Position numbers and translations under genes: made by a program
From: Vicingus serpentipes
GTDB taxonomy: Bacteria > Bacteroidota > Bacteroidia > Flavobacteriales_E > Vicingaceae
Length of the DNA stretch: 64,000 nt
Reading direction: 5' to 3'
Assembly: GCF_007993035.1 (NCBI RefSeq)
Contig: NZ_VOOS01000003.1
Location: 213,501-277,500 of the forward strand
In this document: piece after piece, positions 36,789 through 45,583 of the stretch
Layout: each line of letters begins with the position of its first letter
Numbering within the stretch: the stretch's first letter is position 1
The notes under the pieces: model-generated
Database searches by the model: none
What the model saw: the letters and a program-made list of their open reading frames with translations, nothing else
Told to the model about the DNA's origin: nothing

Positions 36789-37588
36789 TGAATCCATTGG
36801 TCTCAATCATTACAGTTGTTTTCAACGGAAAAAATCATATTGAGCAATCGATTCAAAGTGTATTAGCGCAAACTTATGGCAACATTGAATATATTATAAT
36901 CGATGGAGCTTCCAACGATGGAACAATAGATATTATTAAAAAGTACGAGGCAAAAATTGACACTTTTATTTCAGAGAAAGATTCTGGCATTTACAATGCG
37001 ATGAATAAAGGGTTAAAATTGGCAAAAGGAGATATCATAGCCATTTTAAATGCTGATGATTATTACTACCCCGAAACGATACAACTAGTAGTCGATAAAT
37101 TTGAAGATACCAAAGCCGATGTGGTGTATGGAAACATGACCAAACTTCGAGCTTTTAGCGGACAAGAATATTTAAAAGAAGTAGAACCGAACATTGAGCT
37201 AATGGAGCAAACTATGCCCATTTTTCATCCAGCTACTTTTATTAAAAAACAAGTGTACGGTGATGTAGGACTTTTTAATGAAAGCTATAAACTTTCAGCT
37301 GATTACGATTTGATATACAGAATTTACAAAGCAGGGAAGCAGTTTAAATATATTAACAAAGCTTTAACAGTATTTAGAATTGGCGGAGCCAGTAATGTGA
37401 ATTGCAATTCATATAAAGAAGGCTATCAAATACTCTTGTCACAAAATTCACTTCATGCAGCTGAGATGAAAGCACTCATTAGCAAATGCCAACGCAAGAA
37501 TTTAATGCGCTCTATTGTTACTTTTATCATTACCATTTTTGGACTAAAAAAATGGAATGAAAAACGATTGGAGAGGAAGTGGAATTAA
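36788..37588 (+). CDS. Glycosyltransferase family 2
   Basis: A 266-residue inverting GT-A enzyme. It begins with the canonical PLVSIITVVFNGKNHIEQSI and SVLAQTYGNIEYIIIDGASN; the metal-binding motif is ILNADDYYYP and the DYDLIYRIYKAG segment belongs to the acceptor site. It resembles WcaA/PGL-type EPS transferases. It overlaps the preceding gene by one base (TAATG) and ends the first tight block of the plus-strand locus. Confidence 0.93.
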   Translation: MNPLVSIITVVFNGKNHIEQSIQSVLAQTYGNIEYIIIDGASNDGTIDIIKKYEAKIDTFISEKDSGIYNAMNKGLKLAKGDIIAILNADDYYYPETIQLVVDKFEDTKADVVYGNMTKLRAFSGQEYLKEVEPNIELMEQTMPIFHPATFIKKQVYGDVGLFNESYKLSADYDLIYRIYKAGKQFKYINKALTVFRIGGASNVNCNSYKEGYQILLSQNSLHAAEMKALISKCQRKNLMRSIVTFIITIFGLKKWNEKRLERKWN

Positions 37589-37606
37589 TATAACTTTAAT
37601 TAATTT

Positions 37607-38074
37607 TTAATAAAAATCAGACCGAAGTTGATTGACAATTTTATTTAATTTTTCTTCGAATTGATCAAATTCTTTAGGATGATCTTCTGGATCAAGATAA
37701 ATTATTTTATTACTAAATTTAATTAAAATACCACATTGATCAACACAGTCAGGACATCCAATTTTTTCAGGATATTTATTAAGGTTGTCAGGAAGAAGGT
37801 TTATTAATCCTATCAATTCTTTCTGAGGGATGATAGATTGATTTACTCCTTCATTATTTTCAAAATAATTATAATTTTTTGTTTGAAAAAAGAAATCAGA
37901 AGTGTCAATTTTGTTAGAATTATTTTTCACCATAATCATTATTGAACAATGATTATAGCACATACCACAATAAGAACCTATAATAATATTTTCATATTTA
38001 GGTTCAAAAAAGCGACAACTTACAACCGAAGTAAGTAATATACTAATAAAGAATAGGTATATTTTATGTTTCAT
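37607..38074 (-). CDS. Cys-rich lipoprotein, function unknown
   Basis: A 155-residue predicted lipoprotein: membrane signal and lipobox SVVSC with the modified Cys at residue 20. The mature part has two identical cysteine patterns, CxxCxxxC: CGMCYNHC (36-43) and CPDCVDQC (107-114), which may bind a metal or form disulfides. I recognise no named family. It lies on the minus strand in the middle of the EPS locus, separate from the packed plus-strand genes, and is probably not part of the polysaccharide pathway. Confidence 0.7.
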   Translation of the reverse strand: MKHKIYLFFISILLTSVVSCRFFEPKYENIIIGSYCGMCYNHCSIMIMVKNNSNKIDTSDFFFQTKNYNYFENNEGVNQSIIPQKELIGLINLLPDNLNKYPEKIGCPDCVDQCGILIKFSNKIIYLDPEDHPKEFDQFEEKLNKIVNQLRSDFY

Positions 38075-38161
38075 TGATTTAGATTATAGAGAATATATTT
38101 TATTGGCTTTGTAATTCAAATATAACAAAACCAAGTTATTAATAATTGCTTCTCCATCTCA

Positions 38162-38191
38162 TTGCAAAATTCAACAAGAACTTTATCTTTG
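38162..38191 (+). promoter_or_regulatory. Promoter of the second EPS gene block
   Basis: TTG (38162-38164), a 19-base spacer and TATCTTTG (38184-38191) match the Bacteroidota promoter consensus closely. Transcription from about 38197 would read the methyltransferase gene at 38209 and the tightly coupled genes beyond it. Confidence 0.75.
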
Positions 38192-38208
38192 AGGGATAGA
38201 AAATAACT

Positions 38209-38934
38209 ATGAAGCGCAAGGAAGAAGTAAAGCATTTTTTTGAACAAACCGATATCTATTTTAATTTTGATTATAACATCAAAATAAGAACTGAAACGGT
38301 GGCTGAGATGATAGTGGATGAGCAGTTTGATAATGTGTTGGATATGCCTTGTGGTAATGGAGTTATTTCATTAAAAAACAAAAAACAATTTGAAAAATTA
38401 ACGTTAGTTGATTTTTCTGAAAGCATGATTGCACTGGCAAAAAAATATGCCGAACAAGAAAATGCAAACAATATTTCCTTTACCTGTGGAGATATTTTCG
38501 ATACCAATTTTCAGGATGAAGAATTTGATTTAATTATTTCTTTAGGCATTTTAGCACACATTGATGATATTGATAAATTTCTGAATTACATTCAAAGCAA
38601 AGTGAAAAAGGGCGGAAGCATTATTATACAAAACACCAATAGCGACCATTTTTACAGTAAACTTATTCGTTTGTATTTGGGAGTTCGTAAGTTGTTAGGA
38701 AAAGATAAATACTCTTTAAACAAAGTGCCAACCAGTCTGGTAGAAAACAGTTTTAAAAAAGCAGGATTTACTTGCCAGAAAGTATTTCGTTACAATCAAT
38801 CATTTATTGGTTTTTCTAAATTATTTTCTAATACTAAAAAATACAAACTAACCAGAAAGTGGTTTGGAAAAGTAGGGAACAACAAAAATGCTTCTTTAGG
38901 AAGTGATTACATTTATCTCTTTAAAAAAGATTGA
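38209..38934 (+). CDS. Class I SAM-dependent methyltransferase
   Basis: A 241-residue cytoplasmic methyltransferase with motif I VLDMPCGNGVISLKN (about 44-58), motif II-like FTCGDIFDTNFQDEEFDLI and motif III SKVKKGGSIIIQNTNS. Context suggests sugar methylation, but the acceptor is not evident from sequence. It follows a good promoter by 17 bases and its TGA overlaps the TTG start of the next gene. Confidence 0.85.
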   Translation: MKRKEEVKHFFEQTDIYFNFDYNIKIRTETVAEMIVDEQFDNVLDMPCGNGVISLKNKKQFEKLTLVDFSESMIALAKKYAEQENANNISFTCGDIFDTNFQDEEFDLIISLGILAHIDDIDKFLNYIQSKVKKGGSIIIQNTNSDHFYSKLIRLYLGVRKLLGKDKYSLNKVPTSLVENSFKKAGFTCQKVFRYNQSFIGFSKLFSNTKKYKLTRKWFGKVGNNKNASLGSDYIYLFKKD

Positions 38935-40055
38935 CCGAACAAAAACATATCAAACTTTTGGTACTGCCCGAACTTTTCCCCGATTTTGAAGGCGACTGGA
39001 AAGGTGTTTTTGTAGAAGATTATTTAAAAAGTGTCGAAAATATTGATACTCAAACTCTTTATATTCGGTTAAGAGGAAAAGAAAAAGGAATTAGTGATGA
39101 ACTTTTTCGAGGTCAATTTAAAGTAAGACGATACAACCTTGCCAATAAAAAAGTAAGTGCATTTTTAAAGCCTTTCAAATATGTTCAATGGTTTTTAAAA
39201 GGAACTCAATTAGGCTCATCGTATAGCGATACAACAATAATTCATGCACATGGAGCTATTTTAAACGGAACACTGGCTTATTTAATTAGCAAAAAATTAA
39301 AGGTTCCTTTTGTAGTTACTGAACATACTGGTCCTTATTCCAGAATTTTAGATAGTTGGCTAAAAAGCAAAATTTCCAAATTTGTATTCAATAAAGCAGC
39401 CAAAGTATTGGTGGTGAGTAAACATCAAAAACAGCAGGTGTTAAAGTTGGGAATCGCTGCCGATAAAGTTGAAGTATCTTACAATCCTGTTAATACCGAC
39501 ATTTATCAATTAAGCACTTCAACTGCTAAAAATATAGTCTTTGTAAGTCGGCTAGATAAATTTAAGGGAGGGTTAAGAACGCTTAAAGCGTTTCATCAAC
39601 TTTTAGATAAACATCCAGATTATACCTTAACGATTATTGGAGAAGGAGAAGATTTGGAGGCGATTGAACGATACATTTCCAAAAATAATTTATCAAAGAA
39701 TGTAATTTTAAAAGGAACATTAACTAAAGCTGAAATTGCTGAAGTGTTTAGCAATAGTAGTTTTATGGTTTTTCCTAGCCGGCACGAAACTTTTGGTTTA
39801 GTGGTAGCAGAAGCATTAAGTTCTGGTTTGCCTGTTGTTTGTACTAACCAAACAGCACCGAAAGAATTTATCAACGATAAAAATGGTATATTAGTTCAGC
39901 CCAATAATGTAAATGAAATAGCTGCGGCTATGGAGCAAATAATAAAGCATAGAAGCGATTACAATGCTCAAGAAATTCGCCAACAAGTGATAGATCGATT
40001 TGGATTGGAAAGTTTTGGAAAGTATTTGATAGACGTTTATAAAGCAATAATTTAA
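38931..40055 (+). CDS. Glycosyltransferase family 4
   Basis: A 374-residue GT-B enzyme. The N-terminal domain shows IIHAHGAILNGTLAYLISK and VTEHTGPYSRIL; the C-terminal donor domain shows NIVFVSRLDKFKGGLRTLKA, LTIIGEGEDLEAIERYI and the E-x7-E motif PSRHETFGLVVAEALSSGLP. The start is a TTG overlapping the previous stop (TTGA). It shares one base with asnB downstream (TAATG). Confidence 0.92.
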   Translation: MTEQKHIKLLVLPELFPDFEGDWKGVFVEDYLKSVENIDTQTLYIRLRGKEKGISDELFRGQFKVRRYNLANKKVSAFLKPFKYVQWFLKGTQLGSSYSDTTIIHAHGAILNGTLAYLISKKLKVPFVVTEHTGPYSRILDSWLKSKISKFVFNKAAKVLVVSKHQKQQVLKLGIAADKVEVSYNPVNTDIYQLSTSTAKNIVFVSRLDKFKGGLRTLKAFHQLLDKHPDYTLTIIGEGEDLEAIERYISKNNLSKNVILKGTLTKAEIAEVFSNSSFMVFPSRHETFGLVVAEALSSGLPVVCTNQTAPKEFINDKNGILVQPNNVNEIAAAMEQIIKHRSDYNAQEIRQQVIDRFGLESFGKYLIDVYKAII

Positions 40056-41980
40056 TGTGCGGAATAGCAGGAATATATCAGCCCAAAGGAATTGAGATTG
40101 AAGAAGTTATCACTTTGTCTCAAACCATAAAACATCGCGGACCCGACGATGAAGGGTTTTTTCTAGCTAGCCCTGAACAAGTGCAACATTGCAGAGGAAA
40201 CGATACCATTTCTGAATTACAATCGTTAAAGCACCTTTCTGAAATTAATTATTCACCCAACTTAGCTTTAGTCCACAGGCGATTATCCATTTTAGATATT
40301 TCGGCTTTAGGACACCAGCCCTTAACAACAGCAGACGAAAGATATACGATTGTTTTTAATGGGGAGGTATATAATTTTAAGGAAATTCGGCAAGAATTAG
40401 AACAAAAAGGGTATGGATTTAAATCACATTCAGATACCGAAGTAATTATCAATGCTTTTGCTGAATGGGGAAAAAATTGTGTTTCTCAGTTTGTAGGGAT
40501 GTGGGCATTTGTTATTTACGATAATCAAGAAAATACTTTAACACTTTCTAGAGATAGATTTGGAATAAAACCGCTTTATCTTTTTAAGAACGAAAATTGT
40601 TTTGCTTTTGCTTCTGAAATTAAAGCTTTACTAAAATTAAAAGCAGTTGACAAAAGTATTTCGAATGAAAATTTAGGAAGTTATTTAGCATTTGGAACAA
40701 CTGCAAAACCCTATCAAAACTTATTTGAAAACATTGTAGATGTTGAACCAGGCTGTAATTATCAGTTCTACTTAGAAGACTTTTCATTGACTAAAGAATC
40801 CTATTTTTCAATTGATGAAAAGGTTGCTAATAATAAAGCAGACATTGAAACCAACATTCAAAATTTTGAGGAACTGTTTAATGATTCTATTGCTTTGCAT
40901 TTAAGATCAGATGTGGAAATTGGATCCTGTTTAAGTGGTGGATTAGACTCAAGTGCAATAGTTTACTCAGCTAGTAAGCAATTAAAAGATGTTCCGTTAA
41001 AAACGATAACAGCAGCATATCAAAACAAAATTATTGATGAATCGGAATATGCCAAAATGGTGGCTAACGATTTAAAAAATGTAAAAGATATTTATACTTA
41101 TCCTGATGCTAAAACTTTAGTAGCGGATATGGATAAAATGATTTATGCTCAGGATTTGCCTATTGGTTCAACTTCTATTTTTGCACAATGGGAAGTGATG
41201 AAATGTGCTGGGCAGAACAATATAAAAGTTTTATTGGACGGGCAAGGAGCTGATGAAGTTTTGGGTGGCTACTACAATTTTGCTGGAATTCATTTAATTG
41301 AATTATTGAAAAAATTTCAGTTTAATCGATTTTTTAAGGAATACCAGCAACTCAAAAATAACTTTACCCCCCAAATAAAAAATGCAGTATTAAGAGCTGC
41401 ATATTATTATTTACCAAGCAGCTTACAAAAGCAACTTAGAGCAAAAGAACGTTTGAGTTATAATTTTATCAATCCAAATAAGGTAAACGAACTACAATTA
41501 GTTATTCCTAAAAGAGGAGGAAAAACCTATTATGAACACGTTGATTTAAGTGTTAAATTTGGTATGTATGAATTATTGAGGTATGAGGATAGAAATTCAA
41601 TGGCTTTTTCTATTGAATCACGAGTTCCATTTTTAGACCATAGATTGGTAGAATTTATCAGAGCTTTACCCAACGAACAAAAGATACACAAAGGATGGAC
41701 GAAGTATGTGCTTCGAAAAATGTTAAATGATAAACTGGACGATAAAGTAGTTTGGCGAAAAGATAAAAAAGGTTTTGTAACGCCTCAGCAAGATTGGAAA
41801 AATGAATTGATGAAGAAACTGACCGAGGAGTTAAAAGATAGTGAAATCCCATCAATAATGGATAGAAGTTATGTGTTGCAGTTGTGTGATAAAGACTTCT
41901 CTAATGCATCGCATTTAAGTGAGTTTTGGAGAGCTTATTCAGTTATTAAATGGTATAATATTTATAATTTAAAAGGATAA
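40055..41980 (+). CDS. asnB: Asparagine synthase-type amidotransferase, copy 1
   Basis: A 641-residue glutamine-dependent amidotransferase of the AsnB family. The class II glutaminase domain starts at MCGIAGIYQP with the nucleophilic Cys2, HRGPDDEGFF and FNGEVYNFKE. The synthetase domain has the pyrophosphate loop SGGLDSSAIVYSA (about 293-305) and DGQGADEVLGGYY. In polysaccharide clusters such proteins often amidate uronic acids instead of aspartate, so the substrate here may be a sugar carboxylate (inference). One-base overlaps join it to both neighbours. A second copy lies at 45584. Confidence 0.92.
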   Translation: MCGIAGIYQPKGIEIEEVITLSQTIKHRGPDDEGFFLASPEQVQHCRGNDTISELQSLKHLSEINYSPNLALVHRRLSILDISALGHQPLTTADERYTIVFNGEVYNFKEIRQELEQKGYGFKSHSDTEVIINAFAEWGKNCVSQFVGMWAFVIYDNQENTLTLSRDRFGIKPLYLFKNENCFAFASEIKALLKLKAVDKSISNENLGSYLAFGTTAKPYQNLFENIVDVEPGCNYQFYLEDFSLTKESYFSIDEKVANNKADIETNIQNFEELFNDSIALHLRSDVEIGSCLSGGLDSSAIVYSASKQLKDVPLKTITAAYQNKIIDESEYAKMVANDLKNVKDIYTYPDAKTLVADMDKMIYAQDLPIGSTSIFAQWEVMKCAGQNNIKVLLDGQGADEVLGGYYNFAGIHLIELLKKFQFNRFFKEYQQLKNNFTPQIKNAVLRAAYYYLPSSLQKQLRAKERLSYNFINPNKVNELQLVIPKRGGKTYYEHVDLSVKFGMYELLRYEDRNSMAFSIESRVPFLDHRLVEFIRALPNEQKIHKGWTKYVLRKMLNDKLDDKVVWRKDKKGFVTPQQDWKNELMKKLTEELKDSEIPSIMDRSYVLQLCDKDFSNASHLSEFWRAYSVIKWYNIYNLKG

Positions 41981-43119
41981 TGAAAATTGCAATTGTATGT
42001 GGACACTTTATTCCTTCAATGGGTTACATTGAAGTCCATTTAGCAAATGCTTTTCATCAATTAGGACATGAAGTAAAAGTCTTTACTTCAAGAATTATTC
42101 CTTCTTATGTTCAATCGGTAGCTAAGCTAACAGATAATACACCTTATAAAATTTTGAGATTGCCTGCCAGTTTTTCTATGGGGCAAATGGTTAAATCGAA
42201 AGGATTGGCTAAAGAAGTTCAACTTTTTGAACCTCAATTAGTCATCTGTATTGGTGTGGGAAAATTATTTCCTAATCCGATTTATGAAATTAAAGACAGA
42301 AAATTTAAGCTCATTACCTTATTAGGTGATAATGAAGAAACTTACACTACGAAAAGTGCTATTAAAAAGCTGAAGAATACCATTCTTCAACAGGTGTTTA
42401 AGAAAAAAGTTTACTTAAAAGCCATCAAAAAATCGGATGTTCTTTTACCTTATACACCATCAACTATTGATGTAATCACTCAATTTGTGAGTGAAAAATA
42501 TGCTAATTTGTTAAAAGAAAAAAGCCAGCAAATTTCCCTAGGATTTGATGAAGCGCATTTTTTTTATAATGACTTGGAACGAAGAGAAGAACGAAAACAG
42601 TTGGGAATTGGAGAGAATGATACACTTCTCATTACAACAACTCGTGTAGTTCCAGAAAAAGGATTGGAGAAAGTAATTGATTTAGTAGAGTCAGTAAATC
42701 AAAAAGGATTTCATATTAATTACCTCATTGTTGGTTTTTTGGAAGATGAATATGGTATACAATTGCAGCAATACATTTCTCAAAAGGAATTTAAAAACAG
42801 AATTATTTGTAAGTCGTTTACTCACGCTTCTGAAACTAGAAAATATTACAATGCAGCCGATTCAGCAATTTTTACTCGTGCTGCCATTTCTATTTTTGAA
42901 GCACTGGCAACTGGGTTGTTTTTGTTGTTACCAAAACAAAAAAACATCAGTCATATCTTAACCAATAAAAATGGCTTTTATTTTACAGATTTGAACGAAG
43001 AAGTGATGATTGAAAGTATTAATCATCAGAAAGAAAAAAGGCAAGAACGCATAAGTGAAGCAAAGAAATTTTCTTATGGTAATTTAGCAACTCAAATTAT
43101 AGCCTTAAGTGAAATTTAA
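41980..43119 (+). CDS. Glycosyltransferase family 4
   Basis: A 379-residue GT-B protein. The N-terminus MKIAIVCGHFIPSMGYIEVH followed by LANAFHQLGHEVKVFTSR is the acceptor-domain pattern. In the donor domain, LITTTRVVPEKGLEKVIDLV and INYLIVGFLEDEYG are visible, and the usual E-x7-E region is FTRAAISIFEALATGL, lacking the first Glu in its normal place. It may therefore be a divergent transferase. It overlaps the following polymerase gene by 11 bases. Confidence 0.85.
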   Translation: MKIAIVCGHFIPSMGYIEVHLANAFHQLGHEVKVFTSRIIPSYVQSVAKLTDNTPYKILRLPASFSMGQMVKSKGLAKEVQLFEPQLVICIGVGKLFPNPIYEIKDRKFKLITLLGDNEETYTTKSAIKKLKNTILQQVFKKKVYLKAIKKSDVLLPYTPSTIDVITQFVSEKYANLLKEKSQQISLGFDEAHFFYNDLERREERKQLGIGENDTLLITTTRVVPEKGLEKVIDLVESVNQKGFHINYLIVGFLEDEYGIQLQQYISQKEFKNRIICKSFTHASETRKYYNAADSAIFTRAAISIFEALATGLFLLLPKQKNISHILTNKNGFYFTDLNEEVMIESINHQKEKRQERISEAKKFSYGNLATQIIALSEI

Positions 43120-44356
43120 AGATTGGAAAATATGGCTGAAATCCAAACCGTGGATTTTAAAATGGTTTATCATTGTGGTACTTTTACGACCAATTATTGA
43201 TAACCTTTATTTTCTAAAAAACATTTCTCCATTTTTATCGCCACTTTATATTGTGGGAGTCTTAACTCCTGTTTTGGTTCTTATAGTTATAGCTAAACTT
43301 CCAAAACCCAAAAGAACCAAGTTGGATAAATATTTTAATATTTGGTCGGTTTTTATATTGTTGGGTACTTTTTTTGTTATTCTTTTCGATCCACTTTCAG
43401 CTATTTCATTTGAATTTTTATTGAAATTAACCATCCCAATTTACCTCTATTATTTTGCTCGAAGGTTTATCCAATCTAAAAAGGATTTAGATGGAATTTT
43501 AACTACATTTTTATACTCTGGAGCATTTGTAGCAGCTATTCTTATTTATGAGTTAGTTTTCGGAGCCATAAGAGTAGTTGAAAGTAGAGGTATGGAAAGA
43601 ATACAAGGGAGTTTTGGTGATGTAGTTAGTTATGGTATTTACTTAGCTTTTTGTTTTTTAATTGCTACCTACTTTTACTTTTCACGCAAGGGTGAAATTC
43701 CTAAAATAAAGCGAACTAGAACAGTTATTATCGTTGGAGTTTTGTGTGTGTTAACTTTGGTTAATATTCATCACATTGCATCTTATACTATCTTTTTCGG
43801 AATCTTGTTATTGTTTATGGTGTTTAATTTTAAAGCCAATAAAGGTGCAGCAATAAGTTTATCTGTTTTGGTGTTTTTAATTTTTTACCTTTTTGGTCAA
43901 CCCATTATCGAAGAAAAAATAGCACCCTTACTAGAAACTGATATTGAGGTTTATGAAGGAGAACAAGAGTCTGGACGATTAATGCATGGTAGAGTAGGGC
44001 GTTGGACTGCAATGTTTGAAACCTTTACTAACGAAAATGTATTTGCACAATTTTTTGGATACCCAACAACTTTAAAATATTCATTTCATTATGTAGGAGT
44101 AGGGTCGCACAACGATTATGTAAGAATGTTGTTCTTGTCAGGTTATTTTGGGTTGTTTTATTACATCACTTTATTAGTAATATTTTATAATCGTGCAAAG
44201 AAATTAAAGAATGCTACCAAGTATTTAGCCTTTGGAACACTCGGAATTTTAGTTCTGTTTTCAATTAGTATTGTGCCTACTTATTACCCTCCATTTATGT
44301 ATGTGGTAATGTGTGTGTTTGCCTATGTGGCTTTACCTAAACAAATGCAAACATAA
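43109..44356 (+). CDS. Wzy-like O-antigen/EPS polymerase
   Basis: A 415-residue membrane protein with about 10-11 hydrophobic helices and a periplasmic loop of about 60 residues (about 275-340, containing GRLMHGRVGRWTAM and GVGSHNDYVRMLFLSGYFG), the pattern of the O-antigen ligase/polymerase (Wzy) group. It would polymerise lipid-linked repeat units outside the inner membrane. The start is GTG at 43109 inside the end of the preceding gene, giving MKFKDWKIWLKSKPW. The next gene overlaps by one base. Confidence 0.82.
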   Translation: MKFKDWKIWLKSKPWILKWFIIVVLLRPIIDNLYFLKNISPFLSPLYIVGVLTPVLVLIVIAKLPKPKRTKLDKYFNIWSVFILLGTFFVILFDPLSAISFEFLLKLTIPIYLYYFARRFIQSKKDLDGILTTFLYSGAFVAAILIYELVFGAIRVVESRGMERIQGSFGDVVSYGIYLAFCFLIATYFYFSRKGEIPKIKRTRTVIIVGVLCVLTLVNIHHIASYTIFFGILLLFMVFNFKANKGAAISLSVLVFLIFYLFGQPIIEEKIAPLLETDIEVYEGEQESGRLMHGRVGRWTAMFETFTNENVFAQFFGYPTTLKYSFHYVGVGSHNDYVRMLFLSGYFGLFYYITLLVIFYNRAKKLKNATKYLAFGTLGILVLFSISIVPTYYPPFMYVVMCVFAYVALPKQMQT

Positions 44357-45453
44357 TGGAACATAAACCAACCATATTGATTTTAGGTAAATTGCCTCCA
44401 CCTTTAATGGGACCAGCTATTGCTACACAAATTATTCTTAATTCATCATTAAAAAATCAGTTTAAACTCATCCATTTTGATACAAGAATAAATGCAGAAG
44501 TTGCCACGATGGGTAAATGGAGTTTTTCTAAATTTTTTAAAAGTATAACCTTATACAAACGTTATAAATCAATTGTTAAAGAGCAAAAGCCAGATGTAAT
44601 ATTGGTACCCATTAGCCAAACTACAATGGGGTTTGTAAAAGATGCGCCATTCATTTTCATAGGAGCAAAATATGCTAAAGTTATTGTTCAATTAAGAGGA
44701 AGTAATTTTAAGAATTGGCTTTCGGCTGCAGGAAATTCGACTAATAATTTTGTAAGGAAAACCCTAAAAAAATGTGAGGGAGTTATTGTTTTAGGAAAAA
44801 ACTTAAAACATTTATTTGAAGATTTTTTTACCGAAGAACAGATTTTTGTGGTTCCTAATGGGGCTGATTATGAGTTGAAAACAAAAAATGAAGAAGGGTT
44901 AAATCTATTATATTTAGCTAATTTTTTACCCTCAAAAAGCTTTGATGACGTGCTAAAAGCAGTAGCGTTGTTAAAACAAAAAGGGATTACAAATTTTAAG
45001 CTAAATGCTGCCGGAGCTTGGGATAACGAAACCTTTAAGCAAAATTGCTTGTCTATAATTGAAGAAAATAAATTGGACAATGTAACATTGTTTAAACCAC
45101 AAGCAGGAGAAGATAAAATGCAGTTGTTCGCCAACGCTGATATTTTTGTTTTTTGCCCAAAAATGCCTGAAGGACATCCATGGGTAATTGTTGAAGCCAT
45201 GGCGAATAGTTTGCCGATTATTGCTACCGACCAAGGTGCAATAATAGAATCGGTAATAGATGGAGAAAACGGGTTTATAATACCTGCAGAAAAGCCAGAA
45301 ATGATTGCTGAAAAATTAGAACTATTAATTACAGACAGTAATTTACGTGCTCAATTTTCGATAAAATCTAAAGCAATTTATACGGCTAATTTTACGGAAG
45401 AAAAAATGGTGGAAAATTTAAAAAGTGTATTTAAATGGATAATTGAAAGCTAG
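44356..45453 (+). CDS. Glycosyltransferase family 4
   Basis: A 365-residue GT-B transferase. It begins ILGKLPPPLMGPAIATQIIL, a loop seen in EPS glycosyltransferases. The donor domain has LLYLANFLPSKSFDDVLKAV, FKLNAAGAWDNETF and the E-x7-E motif MPEGHPWVIVEAMANSLP. It is the last gene of the block read from 38162; after it comes a 130-base gap with a short palindrome at the stop codon. Confidence 0.92.
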   Translation: MEHKPTILILGKLPPPLMGPAIATQIILNSSLKNQFKLIHFDTRINAEVATMGKWSFSKFFKSITLYKRYKSIVKEQKPDVILVPISQTTMGFVKDAPFIFIGAKYAKVIVQLRGSNFKNWLSAAGNSTNNFVRKTLKKCEGVIVLGKNLKHLFEDFFTEEQIFVVPNGADYELKTKNEEGLNLLYLANFLPSKSFDDVLKAVALLKQKGITNFKLNAAGAWDNETFKQNCLSIIEENKLDNVTLFKPQAGEDKMQLFANADIFVFCPKMPEGHPWVIVEAMANSLPIIATDQGAIIESVIDGENGFIIPAEKPEMIAEKLELLITDSNLRAQFSIKSKAIYTANFTEEKMVENLKSVFKWIIES

Positions 45454-45570
45454 CTTTCGTATAACGTCTTTGTTGGAAACGTTTTAATGTTTCTTACATT
45501 GTGTTAAACGAAGTTAGCGTATTTTAAGGAGAAAGTCAATACATAAAAAAGTAAAACCAGCAATTTCTTT

Positions 45571-45578
45571 TACCTTTG
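45571..45578 (+). promoter_or_regulatory. -7 box of second asnB, possible leaderless start
   Basis: TACCTTTG matches TAnnTTTG and ends 5 bases before the ATG at 45584, so the transcript would start at or next to the start codon. No TTG was found at 17-23 bases upstream. Confidence 0.5.
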
Positions 45579-45583
45579 TCTTT

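Noticed and set aside
45445-45458. Perfect palindrome GAAAGCTAGCTTTC at the end of a glycosyltransferase gene
   Set aside because: There is no central loop and no following T run, so it is not a convincing terminator; 14 bases can occur by chance.
45526-45531. AAGGAG, a Shine-Dalgarno-like sequence before the second asnB
   Set aside because: It lies 52 bases before the ATG at 45584 and no start codon follows at a useful distance.
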